Of a stretch of 43,441 bases of DNA, positions 22,749 through 31,470 are shown in pieces (within the stretch, counting starts at the first letter, position 1; every line of letters begins with the position of its first letter). Position numbers and translations under genes: made by a program. Under the pieces are notes generated by a model that was not told the DNA's origin, searched no databases, and saw nothing but the letters and a program-made list of their open reading frames with translations. Source of the DNA: JBAWYM01 sp037143575 (GTDB lineage: Bacteria > Patescibacteriota > Gracilibacteria > Peribacterales > Peribacteraceae); the NCBI GenBank assembly GCA_037143575.1, contig JBAWYM010000007.1, positions 1 through 43,441 of the forward strand. Direction: 5' to 3'.

Positions 22749-22840
22749 GAACCATGATTCAAAGGATTATTGGATTTTCTTGATGTTCTTCGAATGAACG
22801 CCATCAAGAAATCCTTACAATCCTCTGAATCAAGGTTCAA
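22749..22840. repeat. Dispersed palindromic (MITE-like) repeat, copy 2
   Basis: Inverted ends GAACCATGATT/AATCAAGGTTC; shares about 40 nearly identical bases with copy 1 (8136-8230). It sits between the divergent receiver-like and lysS genes and creates a spurious upstream extension of the lysS frame. Confidence 0.8.
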
Positions 22841-22892
22841 GCTCCCTTCCATGCTCTTTCCCCTTTTCCACTTCCCCTCTATCCTCTCCATC

Positions 22893-24905
22893 ATGGACAC
22901 CTTCCGATTGCAAAAGGCCGAGAAACTCCGCGCACAGGGCAAGAAACCCTTCGCGGCTTCATTCAAACGGTCCGCATCACTCAGCGAAGCGAAAACTCTC
23001 AGCGAAAAAGAAGCCTGTGCAATCGCCGGGCGCGTCGTGCTCTTCCGCAGCATGGGAAAGATGACTTTCGCCACACTCCAGGATCACACCGGGCGCATGC
23101 AGATTTCGTTCAAAGAAGATGTCGTCGGGAAGGATCTCTACAAGGATGCCCTCTCACTCATCGACCTCGGCGACTTCATCGGCATCAGCGGGGAACGGTT
23201 CACCACGCAGAAGGGCGAGCCGACCGTGATGGTGAAAGAATGGACGATGCTCACCAAGGCGCTGCGCCAGCCGCCGGAAAAGTGGCACGGCATTGCGGAC
23301 CGTGAAACCGCGTATCGGCAGCGCTATCTGGATATTCTGAGTAACCGTGAATCCTTTGAGCGTTTCCTCTTCCGCTCAGCCTTCCTGAAGGCGCTGCGGA
23401 AATACTACTGGGAGAATGGCTTTACCGAAGTGGAGATCCCCGTCCTGGTGAACTCCGCTTCCGGTGCCCTCGCCGCTCCCTTCACGACTCACCACAATGC
23501 CCTCGATCTCGATGTGTACCTCCGCATCGCGCTGGAGACCCATCAGAAGGAATGTCTCGTGGGAGGATTCGACCGCACCTTCTCGCTCGGTCCGGTATTT
23601 AGAAACGAAGGCATGGACCCCAGCCACCTGCAGGAATTCACCATGTGCGAGCACTACGCCGCCTACTGGGACTACCGCGACAATATGCGCTTCACGGAGG
23701 AGATGCTCTGCTCGCTCATGCAGAAGACCCGCGGAACGACTGTGGCGAAAATCCCGAACAGGGATGGTGCAATTGTGGAAGTGGACTTCGGCGGGGTGTG
23801 GCCTAGGATCAGCATGCGCGAGATCATCAAGCGCGACTGCGGCATCGATTATAAGGACTACAGCACTGCCGATGCGTTGCGCACAGCGATCAAAGGAAAG
23901 AAGATCGAGCTCGATCTGAACATCGATGCTCTCAGTCGCGGGACGCTCATTGATCAACTCTACAAGAAAGTGAGTCGACCGAAGATTACCGCTCCAACCT
24001 TCATCACCGAGCATCCCATCGACCTCTCCCCGCTCGCGCGGAGGAATGATGATGACCCCAGCATCACCGACCGCTTTCAACTGGTGGTCGGAGGATGGGA
24101 AATCGTGAACGCATATTCTGAGCTCGTGGATCCTGTGGATCAGGCGGCACGGTTCGCATCTCAGGCCGGTGCGAAGGAAGCGGGCGATACCGAGGCCCAC
24201 GGCAAGGATGACGAGTTCGTCACGGCGCTCTCCTACGGCTGCCCACCCTGCTCCGGCTGGGGCATGGGCATCGACCGGATCGTGGCGCTCCTCACGGCGC
24301 AGGAGAATCTGAAGGACGTGGTGCTGTTCCCGTTGATGAAGCCCGAGGAAAGGAACCAAAGGATGGAAAAGAGTGAGAAGATGGAAAGGATGAATGATCT
24401 GCAATCAAATGTATTGTCATCCCGAGCGGAGTCGAGGGACGACAATACATCACATGAAATACGGTCTGCTGAGGAACTCATCGCCGACGAGAAGACCAAG
24501 CGCTTCGTCGCCGTGCTCAATAAGAAAATCGAACCAGGCAGGCTGATGAATGCGCTGGGACACATGGCCGTAGGGCTCGGTGGTGGATCGGGGAAAGCCG
24601 AAGAGATGCGCTTCTCGGCGTACCTCGACAAGGACGGCGGCGTGCATCCCAAGATTTCGGATTACCCCTTTATCGTGCTCAGAGCAGATAACGCCAATCA
24701 GATTCGGACAGTACGACAAGAAGCCATCAACCGCGGCATCCCCTTCACCGACTTCACGGACAAGATGACGGTGGGGACGGCACATGAACAACATCAGAGT
24801 ATGGGAGCCACACCCGAAGCGGAGCTGGAATATTATGGGATCTGCCTGTTTGGGAAAACGGAGGAGATTGCGGCATTCACGAAGAAGTTCTCGCTGTTTA
24901 AATAA
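22893..24905 (+). CDS. lysS: Lysyl-tRNA synthetase (class II) fused to a DUF2000 domain
   Basis: Charges tRNA-Lys. Residues 1-485 are a class II LysRS: OB-fold anticodon domain (about 40-120, IAGRVVLFRSMGKMTFATL), motif 2 SLGPVFRNEGMDPSHLQEFT (231-250) and motif 3 GMGIDR (457-462). Residues about 485-528 are a low-complexity linker partly encoded by a purine-rich repeat and a GTCATCCCGAGC palindrome. Residues about 529-670 match DUF2000 (peptidyl-tRNA hydrolase 2-like fold; RLMNALGHMAVGLGG, FIVLRADNANQIRTVRQEA). I chose ATG 22893 (MDTFRLQKAEKL); the upstream extension is repeat DNA. The leader is strongly C/U-rich. The fusion is unusual. Confidence 0.9.
   Translation: MDTFRLQKAEKLRAQGKKPFAASFKRSASLSEAKTLSEKEACAIAGRVVLFRSMGKMTFATLQDHTGRMQISFKEDVVGKDLYKDALSLIDLGDFIGISGERFTTQKGEPTVMVKEWTMLTKALRQPPEKWHGIADRETAYRQRYLDILSNRESFERFLFRSAFLKALRKYYWENGFTEVEIPVLVNSASGALAAPFTTHHNALDLDVYLRIALETHQKECLVGGFDRTFSLGPVFRNEGMDPSHLQEFTMCEHYAAYWDYRDNMRFTEEMLCSLMQKTRGTTVAKIPNRDGAIVEVDFGGVWPRISMREIIKRDCGIDYKDYSTADALRTAIKGKKIELDLNIDALSRGTLIDQLYKKVSRPKITAPTFITEHPIDLSPLARRNDDDPSITDRFQLVVGGWEIVNAYSELVDPVDQAARFASQAGAKEAGDTEAHGKDDEFVTALSYGCPPCSGWGMGIDRIVALLTAQENLKDVVLFPLMKPEERNQRMEKSEKMERMNDLQSNVLSSRAESRDDNTSHEIRSAEELIADEKTKRFVAVLNKKIEPGRLMNALGHMAVGLGGGSGKAEEMRFSAYLDKDGGVHPKISDYPFIVLRADNANQIRTVRQEAINRGIPFTDFTDKMTVGTAHEQHQSMGATPEAELEYYGICLFGKTEEIAAFTKKFSLFK
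24414..24446. repeat. GTCATCCCGAGC palindrome inside the lysS reading frame
   Basis: TTGTCATCCCGAGCG...GACGACAA forms an inverted repeat encoding about residues 507-519 of the fusion linker. The same element is intergenic at 7771-7800 and 21970-21997, so it appears to have inserted in frame between two domains. Confidence 0.75.
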
Positions 24906-24941
24906 TTTACCATTTCCAATTTTCAATTATTCATTCGTTCC

Positions 24942-24958
24942 GCGGGAAAGAATCCCGC
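24942..24958 (+). repeat. GCGGGA-AAGAA-TCCCGC hairpin, copy G (before the HD gene)
   Basis: Plus-strand copy followed by GCTCC and then by AGCTCAT, AGCTCAA, AGCTCAC heptads and CCATCCCTTCCATCTCAACCC directly before ATG 25052. The hairpin-plus-leader layout matches the ribosomal spacers. Confidence 0.75.
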
Positions 24959-25051
24959 TCCTAAGAATAAGGGATCCAGCTCCCACAAACAGACAAGCAG
25001 CTCACCGCTCATAGCTCAAAGCTCACAGCTCCATCCCTTCCATCTCAACCC

Positions 25052-25651
25052 ATGACCACCCCAACACTCTTGCAACATGCTGAATACGGCCATCTCCTCC
25101 CCGCCGCCCACGGTCTCCTCATGCAGCACGCGGACAAAACCCGTGCCCATCTCTTCGCTACCGGTGCGGCTATGGAAGCCTTCGCGAAGAAGTTTGGTGG
25201 GGATCCACAGACGTGGAAAGTCGCCGGCATGCTCCACGATCTGGACTGGGACAACCTCGAGAAGGATATCGAAGCGCACTGCGGGATGAAGCTCGAGGAA
25301 CTTCTCAAACCCATCGCGGCTCCGGCCGAACTCCTCGCCGATATCCGGGCGCATTATCAGGAGAAGTACGGTGCTGCCCACCCACTCGAAAGCATGCTTA
25401 GAAAATGTCTGTACGCCGTGGATGAACTCACCGGCTTCATCATTGCTGTTGCTTTAGTCCGACCCAGCAAGAAAATTGGCGACGTCGAAGTGAAGAGCGT
25501 GACGAAGAAACTCAAGGACAAGACCTTCGCAGCCCAAGTGAGCCGCGAGCAGATTCTGCAATGCGAACCGCTCCTCGGGATGCCGCTTCCCGACTTCATC
25601 GCGGTGACGCTGGAGGCGATGAAAGGGGTGGCAGAGGAATTGAGATTGTAG
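25052..25651 (+). CDS. HD-domain protein, 199 aa
   Basis: HD-superfamily metal-dependent phosphohydrolase fold. A conserved histidine lies near TRAHLFATGAAMEAFAKKFGG, and the HD doublet is in VAGMLHDLDWDNLEKD (about residues 57-72). Later DIRAHYQEKYG and CLYAVDELTGFIIAVALVRPSK supply the remaining helices and probable ligands (H near 107, D near 128). This arrangement resembles small stand-alone HD hydrolases of unknown substrate. It follows lysS on the same strand after a 146-bp spacer. Confidence 0.85.
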   Translation: MTTPTLLQHAEYGHLLPAAHGLLMQHADKTRAHLFATGAAMEAFAKKFGGDPQTWKVAGMLHDLDWDNLEKDIEAHCGMKLEELLKPIAAPAELLADIRAHYQEKYGAAHPLESMLRKCLYAVDELTGFIIAVALVRPSKKIGDVEVKSVTKKLKDKTFAAQVSREQILQCEPLLGMPLPDFIAVTLEAMKGVAEELRL

Positions 25652-25659
25652 AAGGAAGC

Positions 25660-25676
25660 GCGGGAAGGAATCCCGC
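25660..25676 (+). repeat. GCGGGA-AGGAA-TCCCGC hairpin, copy H, with a GAATCCCGCTCCTCAT run
   Basis: Directly after the HD gene stop. The right arm AATCCCGCTCCTCATGAAAG is then partly repeated three times to about 25745, a small tandem array of half-elements. It lies in the convergent spacer before the cysteine-rich operon. Confidence 0.7.
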
Positions 25677-25772
25677 TCCTCATGAAAGAATCCCGCTCCT
25701 CATGAAAGAAATTCCAATCCTCATGAAAGAATCCCGCTCCTCCAATTTTCCAAATCCCTAATATACCAATCC

Positions 25773-28661
25773 CTAATCCCTCTTCCTCCGTCTCGTCCAC
25801 GCCCATCCTCCGGCAATTCCCGAGGCGATGACGATGAGCACTCCCGGGCCAGTTTTACCGGCCGTTCCCGATGGAGTCGTCAGGGGTGATAGAGAGGCGC
25901 GGAAAGTATTCAGATTTGGCGTCAGGGGAGCCGAGGGAAGATCGCGCTGAACATGAGCAGACGACGAAAGCTGTTGCGATCCCCGTGCAAGCATCCTCTC
26001 AGAACCCTGAAGAGGAATCACGGGGGGGATGAATTGCCCCTTCGTCTGAATGATCGTCGAGAGAATCATGAGTGTGCACGAGGCGGAGCATCCGGAATTC
26101 GCCCTTCCATTCTGATCGCCGCTATCACATTCCTCCGGCGGTTCCTGGATACCATTACCGCAGAGTGTTCCTGCGGCGACGACCTCTGGTACAACCGACC
26201 CACGGCATCGGCAGGAGGAGAAATCGCACGTCTGATCGGGGCCAGTGCAAGCCTGATTGACCTCACACTGCTCCCCAGGATCGATCGTTCCATTGCCGCA
26301 GATTTCCTGCTGCTCACAGCGACAATGCGGGAAATCACAAGCCCATCCAAACGCACAAGGAATGCCCACTTCGCACTGTTCACCGATCTCGAGTGAGCCG
26401 TTACCACAGGCGGTTTGCAATGATGGAACGACACACTGGCAAGAGGAAAGTTTACAGGCTTTGGATGTATCGGCGCAGGGGGAACCGATATCACACTGCT
26501 CACCCGTATCGAGCTTGCCATCCCCGCAATGATTGGCCTTCGGCGCACAATGGCAATGCGCCAAGTCACAAATTGCACCACTACTACAGGTATGACCGAT
26601 GTCACAATCCTCACCGGCATCTATCTGAGCATTGCCGCAAGAGTTATATGTCCCTGACGGTCCTACGGTCACCGAATATATCTCGAGTGCTTTGCACGAG
26701 CAGGATGCAAGATTACATGCTTGATTGCTACTGGCGCAGGGATGTCCGAGTTCACAATCCTCTCCGACATTCAATACTCCATTTCCGCACAGCGTCGTCG
26801 GCAATCCCAGACATTTGCACGTGGCACGGTTGCACGCCTGACCTGCGAGGCACTGGGAGTCATTCTCACACTGTTCGCCAGATTCCAGAGCACCATTCCC
26901 ACAGACCGGAACGACGACACACTGGCACCCCTGACAGGTCTGCCCACTCGGACAGGGCTTGTTAGCTTCGCAGACTTCCCCTCGCTCCGCAACGCCATTC
27001 CCGCACAGAGGAGGATTCTCACACGTGCAATTGCTACATACTTTTCCAGAGGGACAGGCTATGCCGGTTTCACACTGCTCAAGATTGGTTTTCTTTCCGT
27101 CACCGCACGTGCCTCCAGCAGAAGGAACACACTGGCACTGCGTATTACACACCTTCCCCGAAGAACAGTCTGTATTACGTTCACACTGTTCTCCCTCTGC
27201 ACTATTCACGATGCCATCTCCACAGCGAACGAGAGGGAAACAGTGACAGGATGAACAGTACTGATTGGTTAAACAGGAAAGACCAGTTTCTCCGCACTGC
27301 TCTCCGAGATTCACCAGACCATTGCCGCACACCCCTCCTCCAGACGATGATTGTGCTGTCGTTACCGAAGAATAAAACGCAGTGAACTGCACAACGCATT
27401 GACCGTAGACGAATGCCTTCCCTGCGCCGCAGGAGACTGTCGATACTGATGATCCGCCGGCTGAGACGGCGCAGTGGCATGTGTGATCGCACGTCTGACC
27501 CCCCGGACAACACACGCCGATCTCACAGGTCTCCGTTCCCTCGAGGATGCCATCGGGGCAGGACCCGCCGAAGGGAATGGGAGTGTCGGGAGCGGATGAA
27601 GTCCCACCGAAGGGAATAGGCGTGTCGGGAGCCAAAGAAATTCCACCGAAGGGAATGGGAGTGTCGGGATCTGATGAAGTTTCACCGAAGGGAATGGTGG
27701 TATCGGGAGTCGATGAAGTCGCGCCGAAATGGATAGGAGTTTCGGAGCAGTCTCCTGAGCAAGAAGTGAAGCTTTCCCCTGCGTCACAAATGCCATTGCC
27801 ACAGAGATCCGATGCTACGGAGGAAGTGGACGCTGAGGATTCGCCGAACGGAATCGGCGTTTCGGGACAATCCGTGGGACAGAAACCGAAGTTTTCGCTT
27901 GAGTCACAGACACCATCGCCACATGCACTGATAATGATAGAATTTGCAGGACTACTCGATGCTGCGCTCCGGGGAACACACACAATACAATTCCCCGAAC
28001 AATTCGGAATGCCCGGATCCCCGCAGGTTCCCGTGATGGTATGCATGGTGTTCGGAGCACAATCAATGCCAAAAAAGCGACATTGACTGTCCATCTGACA
28101 CATGCCCGTCACGCATCCCTGATATCCACTTGATGAGACGACAGGACAATCATTGGGGCACGTTTGATTAGTCTCGCCAGAATCGCAGGTACCGTTGCCG
28201 CACACTACTGAAACAAGAGTGCAATCCCCCGGACAAGAGGCAGGCGTCTCGCCGAGATCACAAATACTGTTACCGCACACCACAGGGGCAACAGAATCTG
28301 CGAATGGGACTGAGCTGACACTTCTCCATCCGTTGGTATTCGAACAGTATGCAACGGCACCTGCACAATCCGATGACCATCCATTCGGCACCGCCCATAC
28401 TCCATTGTCACAACAGAAATTCTTCATAACAGGAGTCCCTCTCAAATAACATTGGCTGCAGGTTCCTGCTGAGGCTGCCTCACAATACTGCGTCGCATCG
28501 GGATGCAGAATGAGACGAGGACAACTCGATGCTCCCATCTGTCCCCGAAGACGAACAGACGATGACACATTCAATGCCACTACAACCACGAGGAGCGATC
28601 CTAGGATCCACGGCCGATAGAGAAGAGGAGAAATGTTCACAAAGATCAGTGACACTGACAT
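25773..28661 (-). CDS. Giant cysteine-rich secreted/anchored repeat protein, 962 aa
   Basis: An N-terminal hydrophobic signal/anchor (about 12-36; YRPWILGSLLVVVVALNV) is followed by early CGNG.CD.GE...CP.DC repeats, a tandem 13-residue TPIPFG region (4-5 copies), and about a dozen CGNG...GE.CE..x..C.....C...C.C units like DUF4215/Myxococcus-type cysteine repeats, the last ending CGNGIQEPPEECDSGD. The C-terminus has one membrane helix (GPGVLIVIASGIAGGWAW) and RRRKRD, so the protein probably spans or hangs from the membrane. ATG 28661 overlaps the previous stop by 16 bp. Adhesion or cell-contact is a guess. Confidence 0.8.
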   Translation of the reverse strand: MSVSLIFVNISPLLYRPWILGSLLVVVVALNVSSSVRLRGQMGASSCPRLILHPDATQYCEAASAGTCSQCYLRGTPVMKNFCCDNGVWAVPNGWSSDCAGAVAYCSNTNGWRSVSSVPFADSVAPVVCGNSICDLGETPASCPGDCTLVSVVCGNGTCDSGETNQTCPNDCPVVSSSGYQGCVTGMCQMDSQCRFFGIDCAPNTMHTITGTCGDPGIPNCSGNCIVCVPRSAASSSPANSIIISACGDGVCDSSENFGFCPTDCPETPIPFGESSASTSSVASDLCGNGICDAGESFTSCSGDCSETPIHFGATSSTPDTTIPFGETSSDPDTPIPFGGISLAPDTPIPFGGTSSAPDTPIPFGGSCPDGILEGTETCEIGVCCPGGQTCDHTCHCAVSAGGSSVSTVSCGAGKAFVYGQCVVQFTAFYSSVTTAQSSSGGGVCGNGLVNLGEQCGETGLSCLTNQYCSSCHCFPLVRCGDGIVNSAEGEQCERNTDCSSGKVCNTQCQCVPSAGGTCGDGKKTNLEQCETGIACPSGKVCSNCTCENPPLCGNGVAERGEVCEANKPCPSGQTCQGCQCVVVPVCGNGALESGEQCENDSQCLAGQACNRATCKCLGLPTTLCGNGVLNVGEDCELGHPCASSNQACNLASCSCKALEIYSVTVGPSGTYNSCGNAQIDAGEDCDIGHTCSSGAICDLAHCHCAPKANHCGDGKLDTGEQCDIGSPCADTSKACKLSSCQCVVPSLQTACGNGSLEIGEQCEVGIPCAFGWACDFPHCRCEQQEICGNGTIDPGEQCEVNQACTGPDQTCDFSSCRCRGSVVPEVVAAGTLCGNGIQEPPEECDSGDQNGRANSGCSASCTLMILSTIIQTKGQFIPPVIPLQGSERMLARGSQQLSSSAHVQRDLPSAPLTPNLNTFRASLSPLTTPSGTAGKTGPGVLIVIASGIAGGWAWTRRRKRD
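27568..27737. repeat. 39-bp tandem repeats encoding TPIPFGGTSSAPD units
   Basis: Four full copies (starts 27568, 27607, 27646, 27685) plus a partial fifth with substitutions, all in frame. A coding tandem array, with copy number probably variable. Related single TPIPFG units occur elsewhere in the 962-aa and 195-aa proteins. Confidence 0.9.
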
Positions 28662-29233
28662 GTGGAAACACCACACGTTTGACCTGATGGGCAGCACACG
28701 CCCACTTCACAATCTTCTCCGGGCTCCAAAATCCAATTGCCGCAGACGGGCGTCACCGAAGAAACCGAAGAGGCAGGTGCTGCCGGAGAAAAACACTGAC
28801 AGGTGGCGAGATCACACTGCTTGGTGGAATCCGCACAGGAGATTCCCTGCTCACACTGTTCAAGACCTTCGACAATCCCATCGCCACAGGTTCCAGACGC
28901 TGCAGTAGACGACACAGCAGAATCGCCGAAAGGAATAGGGGTATCATCGCAATCTTGAGGACAATCACTCCTGGATTCTCCTGCATCACACACACCATTC
29001 CCGCAAAGACTCCCAGACGGAATGCATTGGCACTCCGGAACACACTGCTGCCCCGCATCACACGCAACACCAATTTCACACTGCTCTGCTCCTTTGAGCA
29101 CACCGTCACCACACTCTACGACGGCACCGACCTGTCCGCGTAAGACAAAAGAAGGATAAGCGTTCAATACGATGGCGACCGCCAAGAGCGATCCCAGGAT
29201 CCACGGCCGATGGAGGAGAGGGTGAATGGTCAC
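28646..29233 (-). CDS. Cysteine-rich secreted protein, 195 aa (paralogue of the 962-aa protein)
   Basis: The N-terminus (LHRPWILGSLLAVAIVLNAYPSFVLRGQVGA) is nearly the same as that of the 962-aa protein downstream, so the two are duplicates. It has four cysteine units (CGDGVLKGAEQCEIGVACDAG, CGNGVCDAGESRSDCPQDC, CGDGIVEGLEQCEQG and CGNWILEPGEDCEVG) and a DTPIPFGDS segment, but no C-terminal anchor. The start is GTG at 29233 after CTCCTTCCCTCCAGC. Its last codons overlap the next gene's start, giving tight coupling. Likely secreted. Confidence 0.8.
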   Translation of the reverse strand: MTIHPLLHRPWILGSLLAVAIVLNAYPSFVLRGQVGAVVECGDGVLKGAEQCEIGVACDAGQQCVPECQCIPSGSLCGNGVCDAGESRSDCPQDCDDTPIPFGDSAVSSTAASGTCGDGIVEGLEQCEQGISCADSTKQCDLATCQCFSPAAPASSVSSVTPVCGNWILEPGEDCEVGVCCPSGQTCGVSTCQCH

Positions 29234-29255
29234 GCTGGAGGGAAGGAGAACGTCT

Positions 29256-31280
29256 TCATAAAGTAGGAGGTTCTGTTATGCAAGATTGACTCCATGGAGG
29301 TTGGCCATTGGCGACTCCACAATTATTCAGGTCGCCGCACAGCCTCGTCTGTAGACCAGCGGTACATATTCCCCAGGCGTAGCACTGCCAATACGGCGTG
29401 CAATTCGCAGCACACGATTGACTTTCCACGGGCTTATTCGTCGTATCACCGCAGTGATTATTGTCATAGCACGTTCGCGACTTCATCTGATTCGGATCAA
29501 ATGAGTAACCGGGCGGGCAACCGTTCCAGGAAGAGCAAACCCAGAATGGAGTACAGGTTCCTGAGGTACTCCCCGTGCACACCTCTGACTCCGGAGGCTT
29601 TCCATCACTCGTTCCACACTGCGCAGTATTCGTACACGTTCGTCCCCTCACTCCACCCACGCAAGCCCCCCAGGTATTGCACTGCCAGCTCGGACTGCAG
29701 GGAGCACTACTGGCTGTCAGTACAAGGATATCGGCAGGGCACTCTCCCGCAGGAATCTCATTCTTCTGTGACTGTCCGCGAACAGTGACGTAGGGCGTGC
29801 ACGCCGCACCTGAATCCGGACAGAGCTGCACACGCTGGCCTGGCACAACTGCGAACATACCGGACGTATTGAAACCGGCAATCCTCTCCCATCCGTCGCT
29901 ATTCCCTCCGTAGATCTTCTTCGTGTCGTCTGTACTCCCCTCCACCATGAGTGTCACCGTTCCGATACCACTTCCCACTCTATATTCGATCGTGAGTGAA
30001 TGAGCACCGAAAATACTCACATTGCTATCCGCATAGGCTCCACGGAGCACGAGCAAATCAGAGGGGATGACTGACGGAGCATCGACCGGACAGGGAATTG
30101 CCGAGGGCAATGTGGTGGTATCGATGGAGGATGATGGTGGTGTTGTTGTTGTATCGGTGGAAAGTTCAGTCTCTGTAGAAGGAACATCTACTGTCGGCAC
30201 AGTCGATTCGCACTGACAAGTCTTGATGTTGCAGATCAGTCCTTCGCTACAAGCGACGCCAAATTCACACTGTTCAGAAGAATCGAGGCGGTAATTCCCA
30301 CAGAGTGAGCACTGGCATCCATGGCAAAATTGACCGAAGGGACAGCTGAGACCGGGCTCTCCACACTGTTCACCGGGCTCTGGAATATCATTGTGACATA
30401 CAGGTATCTCGTCACGAGAGGCGGCAGAGGAAGCGGTAGGACAACTATTGCCACAATCGATACACTTTTGAGAACAAATATCAGCGGCATGTGCCTGCCA
30501 TTCGCTCGTAGTCTTGCAGCTGCCATAATTGTAAAGATGAGCCTGAGCGTCACAGGAACACTGAATATTGACTGACAAATAGGTATTGGCGAATTGGTTA
30601 CAGACACCACTGAAGGTCACACTCGTTACACAGGATGGGCAGTTTCCCGTCGCCGCAGTGGAAGAAGAGGAATCAGAGATCAGCAGATCAACGGGGCATT
30701 GCCCCGGGGGCGGCGCAAAGAGTTGAGGAAGCTTTGCGCTCACCGTGACGAATACAGAACAGAGCCCACCGGTGAAGCAGAGACGGATACGATCGCCGGG
30801 GACGATAGAAGGATCACCTGCGGCCGGGTCCAACGTCACAACCTGCGCCACAGACCATCCCGTATTATTCCCCATGGTCGTGGCGAACATTTCCGATATG
30901 CCTTCCTTCTGAAGATACGTTGAATGAGCTCCGCCGTTGCGGTAATACACCGTGAGCTCGCTTCTATTTCCCGAAATGTTCCCGATACCCGCAGCCTGGA
31001 GAACAAGGATGTCAGAAGGAATGGGTGTGGGAGCCTGAGAAGGACAGCCGAACGTCGTTTCACAGAGACAGTTACGACAGGTTTGGCCACTCGCACAAAC
31101 CAATCCGGGTTCATCGCATTGTTCATCGGCTTCAGCAATAGTATCCCCGCATAGCGATGAAACTACCTGACCGGAGATCAGCAGACGTCCTCCACGCATT
31201 CCCCATAACGTTCCCCCGAGTATAAGGAGCATTCCTGCAACGAGAGCCAGAGAACGGTAGCGCGATCTAGACACCATCAA
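29256..31280 (-). CDS. Secreted cysteine-rich protein with TSP1-like repeats, 674 aa
   Basis: Signal/anchor at residues about 8-28 (SLALVAGMLLILGGTLWGM). A DUF4215-like unit (CGDTIAEADEQCDEPG) opens the mature part. Two homologous domains start CPSQAPTPIPSDILVL and CPVDAPSVIPSDLLVL (about 70-190 and 380-520), separated by two more cysteine units and a Thr/Ser-rich linker. Three C-terminal thrombospondin-1-like repeats follow (CSPSWQCNTWGAC, CTPFWVCSSWNGC, CTPYWQCYAWGIC). First gene of the minus-strand operon, 22 bp before the 195-aa gene. Probably surface binding. Confidence 0.8.
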   Translation of the reverse strand: MMVSRSRYRSLALVAGMLLILGGTLWGMRGGRLLISGQVVSSLCGDTIAEADEQCDEPGLVCASGQTCRNCLCETTFGCPSQAPTPIPSDILVLQAAGIGNISGNRSELTVYYRNGGAHSTYLQKEGISEMFATTMGNNTGWSVAQVVTLDPAAGDPSIVPGDRIRLCFTGGLCSVFVTVSAKLPQLFAPPPGQCPVDLLISDSSSSTAATGNCPSCVTSVTFSGVCNQFANTYLSVNIQCSCDAQAHLYNYGSCKTTSEWQAHAADICSQKCIDCGNSCPTASSAASRDEIPVCHNDIPEPGEQCGEPGLSCPFGQFCHGCQCSLCGNYRLDSSEQCEFGVACSEGLICNIKTCQCESTVPTVDVPSTETELSTDTTTTPPSSSIDTTTLPSAIPCPVDAPSVIPSDLLVLRGAYADSNVSIFGAHSLTIEYRVGSGIGTVTLMVEGSTDDTKKIYGGNSDGWERIAGFNTSGMFAVVPGQRVQLCPDSGAACTPYVTVRGQSQKNEIPAGECPADILVLTASSAPCSPSWQCNTWGACVGGVRGRTCTNTAQCGTSDGKPPESEVCTGSTSGTCTPFWVCSSWNGCPPGYSFDPNQMKSRTCYDNNHCGDTTNKPVESQSCAANCTPYWQCYAWGICTAGLQTRLCGDLNNCGVANGQPPWSQSCITEPPTL

Positions 31281-31350
31281 TTGTGCTCGAGTGTAGCACC
31301 GATGGGAGACTGTGAGTACAGGGAAGCCACGGCAGGAAAACGACAGCCGA

Positions 31351-31461
31351 AGAATTTGCGATTGCCTGATTTGCTATTTGCGATTGACCACTGCCTCTGC
31401 GAAAATCGCCAACCCGTGGTGAGCCTGGACGAACCATCGCAAATCTACAATCGCAAATCAA
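31351..31461. repeat. Heptad inverted repeat between the nuclease and the cysteine-rich operon
   Basis: TTTGCGATTG and ATTTGCTATTTGCGATTG steps on the left pair with ATCGCAAATC and AATCGCAAATC on the right around a GC loop. Sequence is shared with 12722-12782. It probably ends the nuclease transcript. Confidence 0.6.
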
Positions 31462-31470
31462 GCGTCCCCG

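Noticed and set aside
22770..22892. 41-residue N-terminal extension of LysRS
   Set aside because: It is encoded by the MITE-like repeat and the C/U-rich leader, and is unlike any LysRS.
23376..24404. 342-codon open frame on the minus strand
   Set aside because: Antisense to lysS; His/Arg/Glu-rich shadow sequence.
27568..27737. Possible CRISPR array
   Set aside because: The 39-bp units are contiguous without unique spacers and lie in frame in a coding region. No cas gene is present.
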